NCBI RefSeq assembly: GCF_030733425.1
Contig: NZ_JASHIZ010000006.1
Coordinates: 62,001-126,000, forward strand
Origin: Roseovarius sp. MMSF_3350
GTDB taxonomy: Bacteria > Pseudomonadota > Alphaproteobacteria > Rhodobacterales > Rhodobacteraceae
Length of the DNA: 64,000 nt
Direction: 5' to 3'
Position 1 is the first letter of the stretch. Every line of letters begins with the position of its first letter. Shown piece by piece: positions 45,266 to 53,549 of this stretch. The translations under genes were made by a program, and so were the position numbers. The notes under the pieces were generated by a model. That model made no database searches, was not told where the DNA came from, and saw nothing but the letters and a program-made list of their open reading frames with translations.

Positions 45266-45436
45266 ATGAACCCATCTTGCGCACGATTGCACCAGCGGTT
45301 TGCCCCAATGACGGCCCGGCATGTGATTTGCTCGGGACAGATTTTTTTCGTGCAATCCAGTACGATCGTAGGCAGGCTCGATGCGCCGGAGGCGTTCGGC
45401 CCGGCCCGGAAAGACGAGGTTCAGTATCCACGATGA
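45266..45436 (+). CDS. possible 56-residue upstream ORF coupled to doeA
   Basis: A 57-codon frame starts at ATG 45266, 6 bp after GCGAGG, and ends with TGA overlapping the ATG of the doeA-like gene (ATGA at 45433-45436). The product (starting MNPSCARLHQRF) resembles nothing I know and its codon bias is only moderate. It could be a leader whose translation feeds ribosomes to doeA, whose own Shine-Dalgarno is poorly spaced. The rest of the 331-bp intergenic region holds the divergent promoters. Confidence 0.3.
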   Translation: MNPSCARLHQRFAPMTARHVICSGQIFFVQSSTIVGRLDAPEAFGPARKDEVQYPR

Positions 45437-46614
45437 AAGACTTGCCCTTTACGCCAGTAGAGTATGATCGCCGTCTCAAGCGGGCCCGTGCCGCGATGGA
45501 AGAGCGCGGGCTGGATGCGATCTTCATCACCGACCCGTCGAACCAGAACTGGCTGACCGGATATGATGGTTGGTCCTTCTACGTGCACCAGGGCGCGATC
45601 CTCACAATGGACGGGCCGCCGCTGTGGTGGGGGCGGCACATGGATATGCTGGGCGGTCGCAGGACCTGCTGGATGGAGAACGATTTCATCCTCGGGTATG
45701 GCGACCATTTCGTGCAGTCGACCGAGCGCCACCCGATGCAGGACCTGGCGGAGGTGCTCAAGCGGTACGGGCTTGAGACCGCGACGATCGGCGTGGAAAT
45801 GGAGAACTATTACTACTCCGCCAAGGCCCATGCGGTGCTTTGCGAGGAAATGCCGAATGCCAAGATCGTCGACGCCACCTCGCTGGTGAACTGGCAGCGG
45901 ATCGTCAAGTCGGACGAGGAACTGGTGCTGATCCGCAAGGCCGCCCGAATTTCGGAAAAAGTGATGCGCACCGCCATCGATATGGCCGAGCCGGGGCTGC
46001 GCAAGAACGACCTTGTGGCAAGCATCCTGAAGGCCGGCATCGAAGGCGTGGAAGATGACTGGGGCGATTATCCCGCGATCATGCCGCTGACGCCCTCGGG
46101 CCTTGATGCCACCGCCGCGCACCTGACGTGGAACGGCAACCCGATGCAGCCGGGCGAGGCGACTTTCTTCGAACTTTCAGGATGTTACCGCCGCTATCAC
46201 GCGCCGCTCTGCCGCACCGTCTTTCTTGGGGGAGAGCCGCCGCAGGACATTCGCGACGCCGAGAAAGCGCAACTGGAAGGCATCCAGGCGGGATTGGAAG
46301 CGGCCCGTCCCGGCAACCAGACCCGCGACATTGCGCAGGCGCTGCTGGACGTTCTGGCCAAGTACGAGATCAAGCGCGAGGGGCGCATGGGCTATCCCGT
46401 CGGCGTCAGCTATCCGCCCGACTGGGGCGAGCGGACGGCGTCGATCCGGCTGGAGGACGAGACGGTGCTGGAACCCGGCATGGTGTTCCATTTCATGCCC
46501 GCGCTGTGGATGGATACCTGGGGGCTGGAAACGACCGAGACGATCCTGATCAACGAGGACGGACCGGCGGAATGCCTGTGCAACATGCCCCGCCAGATGT
46601 TCGTCAAGGACTGA
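45433..46614 (+). CDS. doeA: M24-family peptidase, probable ectoine hydrolase
   Basis: This 393-residue protein has the creatinase/prolidase fold. The N-terminal domain contains NWLTGYDGWSFYVHQGAIL and the C-terminal pita-bread domain contains SGLDATAAHLTWNG, SGCYRRYHAPLCRTVFLG, and GMVFHFMPALWMDTWG. From memory this pattern closely matches DoeA/EutD, which opens the ectoine ring to N-acetyl-diaminobutyrate. The usual partners (doeB/eutE, eutBC, uehABC) are not next to it. It diverges from the PotABCD-type operon, so they may share regulation. The ATG at 45433 is chosen from the conserved MKDLPFTPVEY start. Confidence 0.8.
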   Translation: MKDLPFTPVEYDRRLKRARAAMEERGLDAIFITDPSNQNWLTGYDGWSFYVHQGAILTMDGPPLWWGRHMDMLGGRRTCWMENDFILGYGDHFVQSTERHPMQDLAEVLKRYGLETATIGVEMENYYYSAKAHAVLCEEMPNAKIVDATSLVNWQRIVKSDEELVLIRKAARISEKVMRTAIDMAEPGLRKNDLVASILKAGIEGVEDDWGDYPAIMPLTPSGLDATAAHLTWNGNPMQPGEATFFELSGCYRRYHAPLCRTVFLGGEPPQDIRDAEKAQLEGIQAGLEAARPGNQTRDIAQALLDVLAKYEIKREGRMGYPVGVSYPPDWGERTASIRLEDETVLEPGMVFHFMPALWMDTWGLETTETILINEDGPAECLCNMPRQMFVKD

Positions 46615-46657
46615 GGCGAATCACCTGACCGCGCGAAAGGTTACCGCCTGAAAACCG

Positions 46658-46698
46658 TGTCGGTATCACGTCGGTATTCAGGTGGTATGGCGTCGGTG
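46658..46698. repeat. ATACCGACG-type intergenic repeat, copy B
   Basis: This is the inverted counterpart of 11102-11142. It lies between the convergent ends of the doeA-like and aminotransferase genes, 43 bp after the doeA stop. Read on the minus strand it gives CACCGACG.CATACCAC then AATACCGACG.GATACCGAC, with five transitions from copy A. Confidence 0.65.
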
Positions 46699-46766
46699 AA
46701 AGCCGCATCCATCCGATCGTTACGGTGGCGCGCGGTGCTCCCTCGCGCCAGGGCATGTCGAACGGC

Positions 46767-48164
46767 TCAGTTCGCCGCCTTCATCAGACCTTCATCTTTC
46801 AGTTGCTTGTGCGCCAGGTCGAGCGCGACGCCCGCACGTTCGATCAACGTGTCGATCTCGGGCTTGGTGATGACCAGCGGCGGCGAGATCACCATGCGGT
46901 CGCCCACGTGGCGCATGATCAGACCGTTCGAGAAACAATGCTCGCGGCAGATCAGGCCGGCGGTGCCGACATCGGCGGCGAATTTTGCGCGGTTGACCTT
47001 GTCGGGGCTGAGCGCGATGGAGCCCATCAGGCCGCAGATCGCCGCCTCGCCCACCAGCGGGTGATCGGCAAGGGTTTGCCATTTTTCCTTAAGGTAGGGC
47101 GCGGTTTCGGTACCGACGCGCGTCACGATGCCTTCCTCGTCGAGGATGCGCAGGTTTTCCAGCGCCACGGCGCAGGTCACCGGGTGGCCGGAATAGGTGT
47201 AGCCGTGGGCGAATTCGCAGCCGTTGAGCACCTCGGCCACCTCATCGCTGACCAGCGAACCGCCCAGCGGGGCATAGCCCGAGCTGACGCCCTTGGCGAT
47301 GGTCATGACGTCGGGCTTGATGGCGAAGGTTTCCGAGCCGAACCAGGTGCCGGTGCGCCCGAAGCCGCAGATCACCTCGTCGGCAATCAGAAGGATGTTG
47401 TACTTGCGGCAGATGCGCTGGATTTCCGGCCAGTAGGTTTCGGGCGGAACGATCACGCCACCGGCGCCCTGCACCGGCTCGCCGATGAAGGCGGCGACCT
47501 TGTCTTCGCCCAGTTCGAGGATTTTTTCCTCGAGCTGGCGGGCGCGTTCCAGGCCGAATTCGGCTGGATCAGTGTCTTTTCCCTCGCCGTACCAATAGGG
47601 CTGGTCGATGTGGTGGATGTCGGGGATCGGCATCCCGCCCTGGGCGTGCATTGCCGCCATGCCGCCCAAGCTGGCGCTGCCCATGGACGAGCCGTGATAG
47701 GCGTTCTTGCGGCTGATGATGGCCTTCTTTTCCGGGTGGCCCTTCTGTTCCCAGTAGGTGCGCACGAGGCGGATATTGGTGTCGTTCGCCTCGGACCCCG
47801 ACGAGGCGAAGAAGACGTGGTTGAGGTCGTGCGGCGTCAGTTGCGCCAGCTTGTCGGCCAGCGCGATGGCCGGCACGTGGGTCGTCTGGAAGAAGGTGTT
47901 GTAATAGGGCAGTTCCTTCATCTGGCGGGCGGCGGCCTCGGCCAGTTCCTCGCGGCCATAGCCGATATTGACGCACCATAGGCCGGCCATGGCGTCGAGA
48001 TATTCGTGCCCCTCGCTGTCGGTCAGGGTGACGCCGTTGGCGCGGGTGATGACGCGCGCGCCCTTCTTGTTGAGCGCGTCGCCATGGGTGAAGGGGTGCA
48101 GATGGTGTGCAGCGTCCAGCGCCTGAAGCTCGGCAGTGGGCATATGATTCGTGATCGCGGTCAT
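46767..48164 (-). CDS. spuC: class III aminotransferase, probable putrescine--pyruvate transaminase
   Basis: This 465-residue omega-transaminase has MAGLWCVNIGYGREELAEAA, SSGSEANDTNIRLVRTYW, AYHGSSMGSASLGGM, and the PLP lysine in MTIAKGVSSGYAPLGG near 286. It resembles SpuC-type enzymes that transfer the amino group of putrescine or similar diamines to pyruvate. Linkage to potFGHI and a GntR regulator supports putrescine. The ATG at 48162-48164 is preferred over one 15 bp upstream, as AAAGG lies between them. Confidence 0.85.
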   Translation of the reverse strand: MTAITNHMPTAELQALDAAHHLHPFTHGDALNKKGARVITRANGVTLTDSEGHEYLDAMAGLWCVNIGYGREELAEAAARQMKELPYYNTFFQTTHVPAIALADKLAQLTPHDLNHVFFASSGSEANDTNIRLVRTYWEQKGHPEKKAIISRKNAYHGSSMGSASLGGMAAMHAQGGMPIPDIHHIDQPYWYGEGKDTDPAEFGLERARQLEEKILELGEDKVAAFIGEPVQGAGGVIVPPETYWPEIQRICRKYNILLIADEVICGFGRTGTWFGSETFAIKPDVMTIAKGVSSGYAPLGGSLVSDEVAEVLNGCEFAHGYTYSGHPVTCAVALENLRILDEEGIVTRVGTETAPYLKEKWQTLADHPLVGEAAICGLMGSIALSPDKVNRAKFAADVGTAGLICREHCFSNGLIMRHVGDRMVISPPLVITKPEIDTLIERAGVALDLAHKQLKDEGLMKAAN

Positions 48165-48219
48165 GGTGGTGCCTTTCATGATCGGGGGATCGGACAGGGC
48201 GGGCCGGTCCGTTTTCCCC

Positions 48220-48247
48220 AGAATATGATCAAATTATTCGAAGTCAA
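48220..48247 (-). promoter_or_regulatory. spuC promoter overlapped by a GATC-centred box
   Basis: On the minus strand TTGACT (48242-48247) and TATTCT (48220-48225) are 16 bp apart. The sequence TATGATCAAA on the plus strand (48224-48233) overlaps the -10, matching 8 of 10 bases of the perfect palindrome in the potF promoter, a candidate operator for the GntR regulator. Confidence 0.5.
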
Positions 48248-48252
48248 TCGAA

Positions 48253-48948
48253 TCACGCCGAACCGGCGGACTGCTCCAGCGAAACGCGGACCTGCTCCAT
48301 TCCCTGGATCACATCTTCGCGGATGGCGCGGGCCGCCCCTTCGGCATCGCGGGCATGCATGGCGTCCAGCATGTCCTTGTGCTTGTCGGGCAGGTTCTGG
48401 GTGCCCATGCGTCCGCAGACGACCCGGAGGGAAGGACCGAATCGCAGCCACAGCCCCTCGGCCAGATCAGCAAGAATCGGGGCGTCCGCAATGCTGTAGA
48501 TATGCGCGTGAAAGGCGTAGTTGCGTTCCAAGTAGGCGCGCAGATCGCCCCGGTCGATCGCTGCGTCAAGATCGCGGTCGAGGGTTGTCAGGTGATCGAG
48601 GTCTTCCAGCCCCGCGCGCTCGGTCGCCCGTAAAGTAAGGTGCGGGTCAAGCCATTGGCGGGCAAGGATCAGCTCGGAAATGTTGTCGGCGGTCAGCGTT
48701 GGCACCACCACGCGGCGGTTGCCGCGAAACTCCAGCGCGCCTTCCGCGGTGAGGCGGCGGATGGCCTCTCGTACCGGGGTCATGCCGGCCCCCAGGCGGT
48801 CGGTCAGACCCTGGATCGTGACGGCCTGCCCCGGCGCGAGGTCGCCGAACAGCACCAGCGCACGCAGTTCGCGATAGATCAGCTCATGCGCCGGAGCGCG
48901 GGCCGCCTCCGCGCTGTCCGTGCCGAATTTCTGGGCGTGTCTGCTCAT
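48253..48948 (-). CDS. GntR-family (FCD domain) transcriptional regulator
   Basis: This 231-residue protein has an N-terminal winged helix (LIYRELRALVLFGDLAPGQAV, then LGAGMTPVREAIRRLTAEGAL) and a C-terminal all-helical FCD domain with metal-type residues in NYAFHAHIYSIA and DKHKDML. It lies between spuC (same strand, 88 bp downstream) and the divergent potF, so it most likely controls putrescine uptake and breakdown. The ATG at 48948 has GGAAAG upstream. Confidence 0.88.
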   Translation of the reverse strand: MSRHAQKFGTDSAEAARAPAHELIYRELRALVLFGDLAPGQAVTIQGLTDRLGAGMTPVREAIRRLTAEGALEFRGNRRVVVPTLTADNISELILARQWLDPHLTLRATERAGLEDLDHLTTLDRDLDAAIDRGDLRAYLERNYAFHAHIYSIADAPILADLAEGLWLRFGPSLRVVCGRMGTQNLPDKHKDMLDAMHARDAEGAARAIREDVIQGMEQVRVSLEQSAGSA

Positions 48949-49022
48949 TACATATGCTTTCCGTCGCGGCGATCTCAGCAATCGCCTTGCGAGTTTAGCG
49001 GCTGCGTGAAAGCATTACCATA

Positions 49023-49051
49023 TTGCCATACCGGGTTTTGTTTGATCAAAT
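49023..49051 (+). promoter_or_regulatory. potF promoter with palindromic operator TTTGATCAAA
   Basis: TTGCCA (49023-49028) and TCAAAT (49046-49051) are 17 bp apart, about 45 bp before the potF ATG. The perfect palindrome TTTGATCAAA (49041-49050) overlaps the -10, in the same relation as in the spuC promoter. Confidence 0.5.
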
Positions 49052-49096
49052 CCTGGCCCAAGATGCGACAAGCATCGAACCAAGGGGAGATACCGA

Positions 49097-50182
49097 ATGA
49101 CACAGAAGTTTCTGACCATGACCGCCGTTCTGGCGCTGGGCGCGACAAGCGCAATGGCGCAGGAAGTGCGCGTCTACAACTGGTCCGACTATATCGACGA
49201 GGACCTGCTGGCCAAGTTCGAGGAAGAGACCGGGCTGGAGCTTGTCTATGACGTGTTCGACAGCAACGAGGTGCTGGAGACCAAGATGCTGGCCGGCGGC
49301 TCGGGCTATGACGTGGTGGTGCCGTCGGGCACCTTCCTGCAGCGCCAGATCGCGGCGGGCGCGTTCCAGAAGCTGAACAAGTCGCAGCTGCCCAACCTGG
49401 ACAACATGTGGGACGTGATCCAAGAGCGGACGGCGAAATACGATCCCGGCAACGAATTCGCCATCAACTACATGTGGGGCACCACCGGCATCGGCGTGAA
49501 CACCGCCAAGGTGGCCGAGGTTCTGGGCGAGGATGCGCCCGTCGACTCGCTGTCGCTGATCTTCGACCCGGCGAACATGGAGAAATTGCAAAGCTGCGGT
49601 GTGCATTTCCTCGACGCGCCGACCGAGCTGATCCCCGCCGCGCTGAAATACATCGGCGAGGACCCCGACAGCCACGACCCCGACGTCATCGCCAAGACCG
49701 AAGAGGTACTGATGGGCGTGCGGCCCTACGTGCAGAAGTTCCACAGCTCGGAATACATCAACGCGCTGGCCAATGGCGACATCTGCGTGGCCTTCGGCTG
49801 GTCGGGCGACATCCTGCAGGCGCGCGACCGTGCGGCCGAGGCCGACAACGGCGTCGACATCGCCTATAACGCGCCCAGCGAAGGGGCGCTGATGTGGTTC
49901 GACATGATGGCGATTCCGGCCGATGCGCCGAACCCCGAAGGGGCGCACACGTTCCTGAACTTCATCATGGATGCCGAGAACATCGCGGCGGCCTCGAACT
50001 ATGTGTACTACGCCAACGGCAACAAGGCGTCGCAGGAATACCTGATCGAGGACGTGATCGACGACCCGGCGGTCTATCCGGGTGAAGAGACGATCGAGAA
50101 CCTCTACACGACCACGCCCTATCCGGCGAAGGTGCAGCGGGTGGTGACGCGGCTCTGGACCAAGATCAAGTCCGGCACCTGA
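49097..50182 (+). CDS. potF: putrescine-binding periplasmic protein
   Basis: This 361-residue protein has a Sec signal (1-21, cleavage after AMA) and the PotF/PotD pattern EVRVYNWSDYIDEDLLAKFE, SGYDVVVPSGTFLQRQI, then MWGTTGIGVN and FGWSGDILQAR. It binds putrescine (or a related polyamine) for the PotGHI transporter encoded downstream. AGGGGAGA precedes the ATG. A 10-bp hairpin follows the stop, probably favouring the expression of this first gene. Confidence 0.92.
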   Translation: MTQKFLTMTAVLALGATSAMAQEVRVYNWSDYIDEDLLAKFEEETGLELVYDVFDSNEVLETKMLAGGSGYDVVVPSGTFLQRQIAAGAFQKLNKSQLPNLDNMWDVIQERTAKYDPGNEFAINYMWGTTGIGVNTAKVAEVLGEDAPVDSLSLIFDPANMEKLQSCGVHFLDAPTELIPAALKYIGEDPDSHDPDVIAKTEEVLMGVRPYVQKFHSSEYINALANGDICVAFGWSGDILQARDRAAEADNGVDIAYNAPSEGALMWFDMMAIPADAPNPEGAHTFLNFIMDAENIAAASNYVYYANGNKASQEYLIEDVIDDPAVYPGEETIENLYTTTPYPAKVQRVVTRLWTKIKSGT

Positions 50183-50196
50183 ACCAAGACACGTCA

Positions 50197-50225
50197 GGAC
50201 CCGCGCCGCGTTTGTGCGCGGGTCC
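50197..50225 (+). other. intercistronic hairpin between potF and potG
   Basis: A perfect 10-bp stem GGACCCGCGC/GCGCGGGTCC with a 9-nt loop lies 15 bp after the potF stop and 21 bp before the potG ATG, followed by ATTCCTTT. It likely stabilises potF mRNA or partly attenuates read-through. Confidence 0.6.
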
Positions 50226-50246
50226 ATTCCTTTCAAGGGGACAGGA

Positions 50247-51758
50247 ATGCCGGAAACCAAGTTCGCGCCGTGGACCGATCCGAATGAAAAGCCGCTGATC
50301 CAGTTCCGGAACGTGACCAAGCGGTTCGGCACGTTCACCGCCATCGACGACCAGTCGTTCGATATCTATGCCAAGGAATTCTTTGCGCTGCTGGGACCGT
50401 CGGGCTGTGGCAAGACGACGATGATGCGGATGCTGGCCGGGTTCGAGACGCCGACCGAGGGCACGATCCTGCTGGGCGGGCGCGATATCGCCCCGATCCC
50501 GCCGAACAAGCGCGAAGTGAACATGATGTTCCAGTCCTATGCGCTGTTCCCGCACCTGTCGGTGCGCGACAACATCGCCTTCGGCCTGAAACGCGACAAG
50601 CTGCCCGCCGACAGGATCGCGGCGCGGGTGGACGAGATGCTGAAACTGACGCGGCTGGAAAAATTCGCCAGCCGCAAGCCGCACCAGATTTCCGGCGGCC
50701 AGAGGCAGCGCGTGGCGCTGGCGCGGAGCCTTGCCAAGGGGCCGAAGCTGCTGCTGCTCGATGAACCGCTGGGCGCGCTGGATGCCAAGCTGCGGCAGGA
50801 TACGCAGTTCGAGCTGATGGATATCCAGGAAAAGACCGGCACCACCTTCGTCATCGTCACCCATGACCAGGAAGAGGCGATGACCGTGGCAAGCCGCGTG
50901 GCGGTGATGGATGACGGGCGGATCGTTCAGATCGCCACGCCCGACGAAATTTACGAGGCGCCGAATTCGGCCTATGTGGCGGACTTTATCGGGGACGTGA
51001 CGCTGTTTTCCGGCACCGCGATGAACCGGGCGCCGGAGGCGGAGCCCATTCAGGAGACCGCCGAAGCCGGAACCGAGGCGGCGCCGGAAGAGGCGGAAAA
51101 CCCCGAAACAGAGACTGTCGATACACCCAAAGCGGTGACGGATATCGGCGTGCCGGTGGAACCGGAAGCGCCCATTTCCGGCGAACCCGACGCACCCGAG
51201 CCCGCACGTGCCGAGCCAGCACCCGCGGCCGCACCGGCGAAGGCGGCGCGAGGCCCGCAGCCCAACCGGATGGGACTGTGGCTGCATGACAAACTGTGGG
51301 CCAAGGTCTTTGGGCCGCGCACCGATATCGTGCGGCAACTGCCGCCGCCGAGCGATGCGGAACGCACTCTGAAGAGCGCAGAAACAGAGCCCGTTTCCGC
51401 CGAAACCTCCCGCGCTCCGGGCGGGGGAATCACCATCGACTGGGCCGAGGGGCAGCCGCCGTTGATCGCGCTCGACGGGCCGGAGGTGAAGGATGGCCAG
51501 CAGGTACAATTGGCCCTGCGCCCCGAGAAGGTCGGCATATCCAAGACGAAACCGGATGCGGTCAATGCGTTGAAAGGCAAGGTGATCGACATCGCCTACC
51601 TTGGCAACCTGTCGACCTATCACGTCGAGCTGGAAAACGGCATGATGATTAAGGCGCAGCTGGCGAACACCCGGCGCATCTCGCGCCGGGACATAACCTG
51701 GGAGGATGAGGTCTGGGTGAGCTGGACAGGAACAGCCGGGGTGGTTCTGACATCATGA
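50247..51758 (+). CDS. potG: putrescine ABC transporter ATP-binding protein with inserted disordered region
   Basis: The ATPase domain is normal: Walker A GPSGCGKTT at 50-58, signature ISGGQRQRVAL near 149, Walker B LLLLDEP near 170, and the H-loop VTHDQEEAM. The protein is 503 residues rather than the usual 370-380. About 135 extra residues (262-398), mostly Ala/Glu/Pro and therefore probably disordered, are inserted between the first and last parts of the TOBE domain; TOBE resumes with VQLALRPEKVGI and runs to the C-terminus. It overlaps potH by ATGA. Confidence 0.9.
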   Translation: MPETKFAPWTDPNEKPLIQFRNVTKRFGTFTAIDDQSFDIYAKEFFALLGPSGCGKTTMMRMLAGFETPTEGTILLGGRDIAPIPPNKREVNMMFQSYALFPHLSVRDNIAFGLKRDKLPADRIAARVDEMLKLTRLEKFASRKPHQISGGQRQRVALARSLAKGPKLLLLDEPLGALDAKLRQDTQFELMDIQEKTGTTFVIVTHDQEEAMTVASRVAVMDDGRIVQIATPDEIYEAPNSAYVADFIGDVTLFSGTAMNRAPEAEPIQETAEAGTEAAPEEAENPETETVDTPKAVTDIGVPVEPEAPISGEPDAPEPARAEPAPAAAPAKAARGPQPNRMGLWLHDKLWAKVFGPRTDIVRQLPPPSDAERTLKSAETEPVSAETSRAPGGGITIDWAEGQPPLIALDGPEVKDGQQVQLALRPEKVGISKTKPDAVNALKGKVIDIAYLGNLSTYHVELENGMMIKAQLANTRRISRRDITWEDEVWVSWTGTAGVVLTS

Positions 51759-52648
51759 TGCGCCGCGTCGTCCTGATCCTCGTGCCGTACCTGTGGCTGC
51801 TGGCGCTGTTCCTGGTGCCGTTCGCCATCGTGCTGAAGATCAGTCTCAGCGACATCGAGCTGTCGATCCCGCCCTATACGCCGCAGCTGGACCTGTCCGA
51901 GGGCTGGGAGGGGATCAAGGCCTTCTTTGCCGCGCTCGATTTCGAGAACTTCGTCTTCCTGACCGAGGACGACCTTTACTGGAAAGCCTACCTTTCGTCG
52001 CTTCAGATCGCAGTGATCTCGACGGTGCTGACGCTGTTGGTGGGCTATCCGATGGCCTATGCCATGGCGCGCGCGCCGAACCATTGGCGGCCGACGCTCT
52101 TGATGCTGGTGATCCTGCCGTTCTGGACCAGCTTTCTGATCCGGGTCTATTCGTGGATGGGGATCCTGTCGACCGAAGGGTATCTGAACCAGCTTCTGCT
52201 AAGTTTGGGTCTGATTTCGGAACCCCTGCTGATTCTGAACACCAATGTCGCGGTCTATATCGGGATCATCTACACCTATCTGCCGTTCATGATCCTGCCG
52301 ATTTATTCCGCGCTGGAGCGGATGGATGACAGCCTGCTGGAAGCGGCCGAGGATCTTGGGTGTTCGCGGCTGACGGCGTTCTGGCTGGTGACGCTGCCCC
52401 TTTCGAAGAACGGGATCATCGCGGGCTGTTTCCTGGTCTTCATCCCGGTGATGGGCGAATTCGTCATTCCGTCGCTCTTGGGCGGGTCGCAGACGCTGAT
52501 GATCGGCAAGGTGCTGTTCGAGGAATTCTTCAACAACCTTGACTGGCCGGTGGCAAGCGCGGTGGCGGTGATCCTGCTCTTGATCCTGATCATTCCCATC
52601 GTGCTGTTCCAGCGCAACCAGCAGAAAACGCGTGAGGCCGAAAGATGA
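51755..52648 (+). CDS. potH: putrescine ABC transporter permease
   Basis: This 297-residue permease has six transmembrane segments and the EAA loop LLEAAEDLGCSRLTAFWLVTLP at about 194-215. With PotI it forms the membrane channel for the PotF-delivered substrate. Its ATG overlaps the potG stop. Its own stop overlaps the ATG of a 28-codon bridging ORF that leads to potI. Confidence 0.92.
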   Translation: MMRRVVLILVPYLWLLALFLVPFAIVLKISLSDIELSIPPYTPQLDLSEGWEGIKAFFAALDFENFVFLTEDDLYWKAYLSSLQIAVISTVLTLLVGYPMAYAMARAPNHWRPTLLMLVILPFWTSFLIRVYSWMGILSTEGYLNQLLLSLGLISEPLLILNTNVAVYIGIIYTYLPFMILPIYSALERMDDSLLEAAEDLGCSRLTAFWLVTLPLSKNGIIAGCFLVFIPVMGEFVIPSLLGGSQTLMIGKVLFEEFFNNLDWPVASAVAVILLLILIIPIVLFQRNQQKTREAER

Positions 52649-52731
52649 GCGTGGGCAAAACTCTTGAGAAGAGTTTTGCCAAAAGCTTTCGGAAAGCTTT
52701 TGGCGGACTGGCACGGAAGGGGGCGCGATGA
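52645..52731 (+). CDS. 28-residue bridging ORF between potH and potI
   Basis: A 29-codon frame starts at an ATG overlapping the potH stop (ATGA) and ends at a TGA overlapping the potI ATG (ATGA). The product, beginning MSVGKTLEKSFAKSFRKAFG, is basic and amphipathic. The frame is made largely of the double palindrome at 52654-52704. It may exist to carry ribosomes across the insertion and keep potI coupled, rather than to make a functional peptide. Confidence 0.35.
   Translation: MSVGKTLEKSFAKSFRKAFGGLARKGAR
52654..52704. repeat. tandem palindromes, two 12-bp hairpins sharing GCC
   Basis: Hairpin 1 is 52654-52680 (GGCAAAACTCTT/AAGAGTTTTGCC, loop GAG). Hairpin 2 is 52678-52704 (GCCAAAAGCTTT/AAAGCTTTTGGC, loop CGG). 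They share three bases, so full pairing of both at once is not possible. The form is that of a dispersed extragenic palindrome (REP-like) inserted between potH and potI. Confidence 0.7.
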
Positions 52732-53549
52732 AACGTTTGACCTGGTTCAACACCACCTCCCTGACGCTGGGCTTTGCGTTTTTGTACCTGCCGATGATCA
52801 TCCTGGTGATCTACAGCTTCAACGCGTCGCAGCTTGTCACGGTCTGGGCCGGGTTCTCGACCAAATGGTATGGCGAGCTGTTGCGGAACGAGGCGTTTCT
52901 GGATGCCGCGTGGGTGACGTTGCAAGTGGCCGTGGTCAGTTCGACCATCGCCACGGTTCTGGGCACGATGGCGGCCTATGTTCTGGTGCGCGCGGGGCGG
53001 TTCTGGGGGCGGACGCTGTTTTCGGGTATGATCTATGCGCCGCTGGTGATGCCCGAGGTGATCACCGGTCTGTCGCTCTTGCTCTTGTTCATCGGAATCG
53101 GGCTGGACCGGGGGGTGCTGACGATTATCCTGGCGCATACCACGTTTTCGATGTGCTTCGTGTCGGTCGTGGTGTCCTCGCGGCTGGTCAGCTTTGACAG
53201 GTCGCTGGAAGAGGCGGCACTGGACCTGGGATGTTCGCCGTTCCAGGCATTTCGCCTGGTCACCCTGCCGATCATCGCGCCGGCGGTGATTTCCGGCTGG
53301 CTGCTGGCCTTTACCCTGTCGCTGGACGACCTGGTGATCGCCAGCTTTACCGCGGGGCCGTCGGCCACGACGCTGCCGATCAAGATATGGTCGTCGATCC
53401 GCCTTGGCGTCAGCCCCGAGATCAACGCGTTGTCGACGATCCTGATCGGTATCGTGGCGGTGGGGGTTGTCACCGCATCGCTGGTGTCAAAGCGCCAGTT
53501 GATGCGACAGGATGCGGATGAAAAGGCCGCGGTCCGGGCCGAGGCATGA
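52728..53549 (+). CDS. potI: putrescine ABC transporter permease
   Basis: This 273-residue permease has six transmembrane segments and the EAA loop LEEAALDLGCSPFQAFRLVTLP near 160-181. It pairs with PotH. GGAAGGGGG lies upstream of the ATG. The stop overlaps the start of the FAD oxidoreductase gene by ATGA, tying transport to catabolism. Confidence 0.92.
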   Translation: MKRLTWFNTTSLTLGFAFLYLPMIILVIYSFNASQLVTVWAGFSTKWYGELLRNEAFLDAAWVTLQVAVVSSTIATVLGTMAAYVLVRAGRFWGRTLFSGMIYAPLVMPEVITGLSLLLLFIGIGLDRGVLTIILAHTTFSMCFVSVVVSSRLVSFDRSLEEAALDLGCSPFQAFRLVTLPIIAPAVISGWLLAFTLSLDDLVIASFTAGPSATTLPIKIWSSIRLGVSPEINALSTILIGIVAVGVVTASLVSKRQLMRQDADEKAAVRAEA

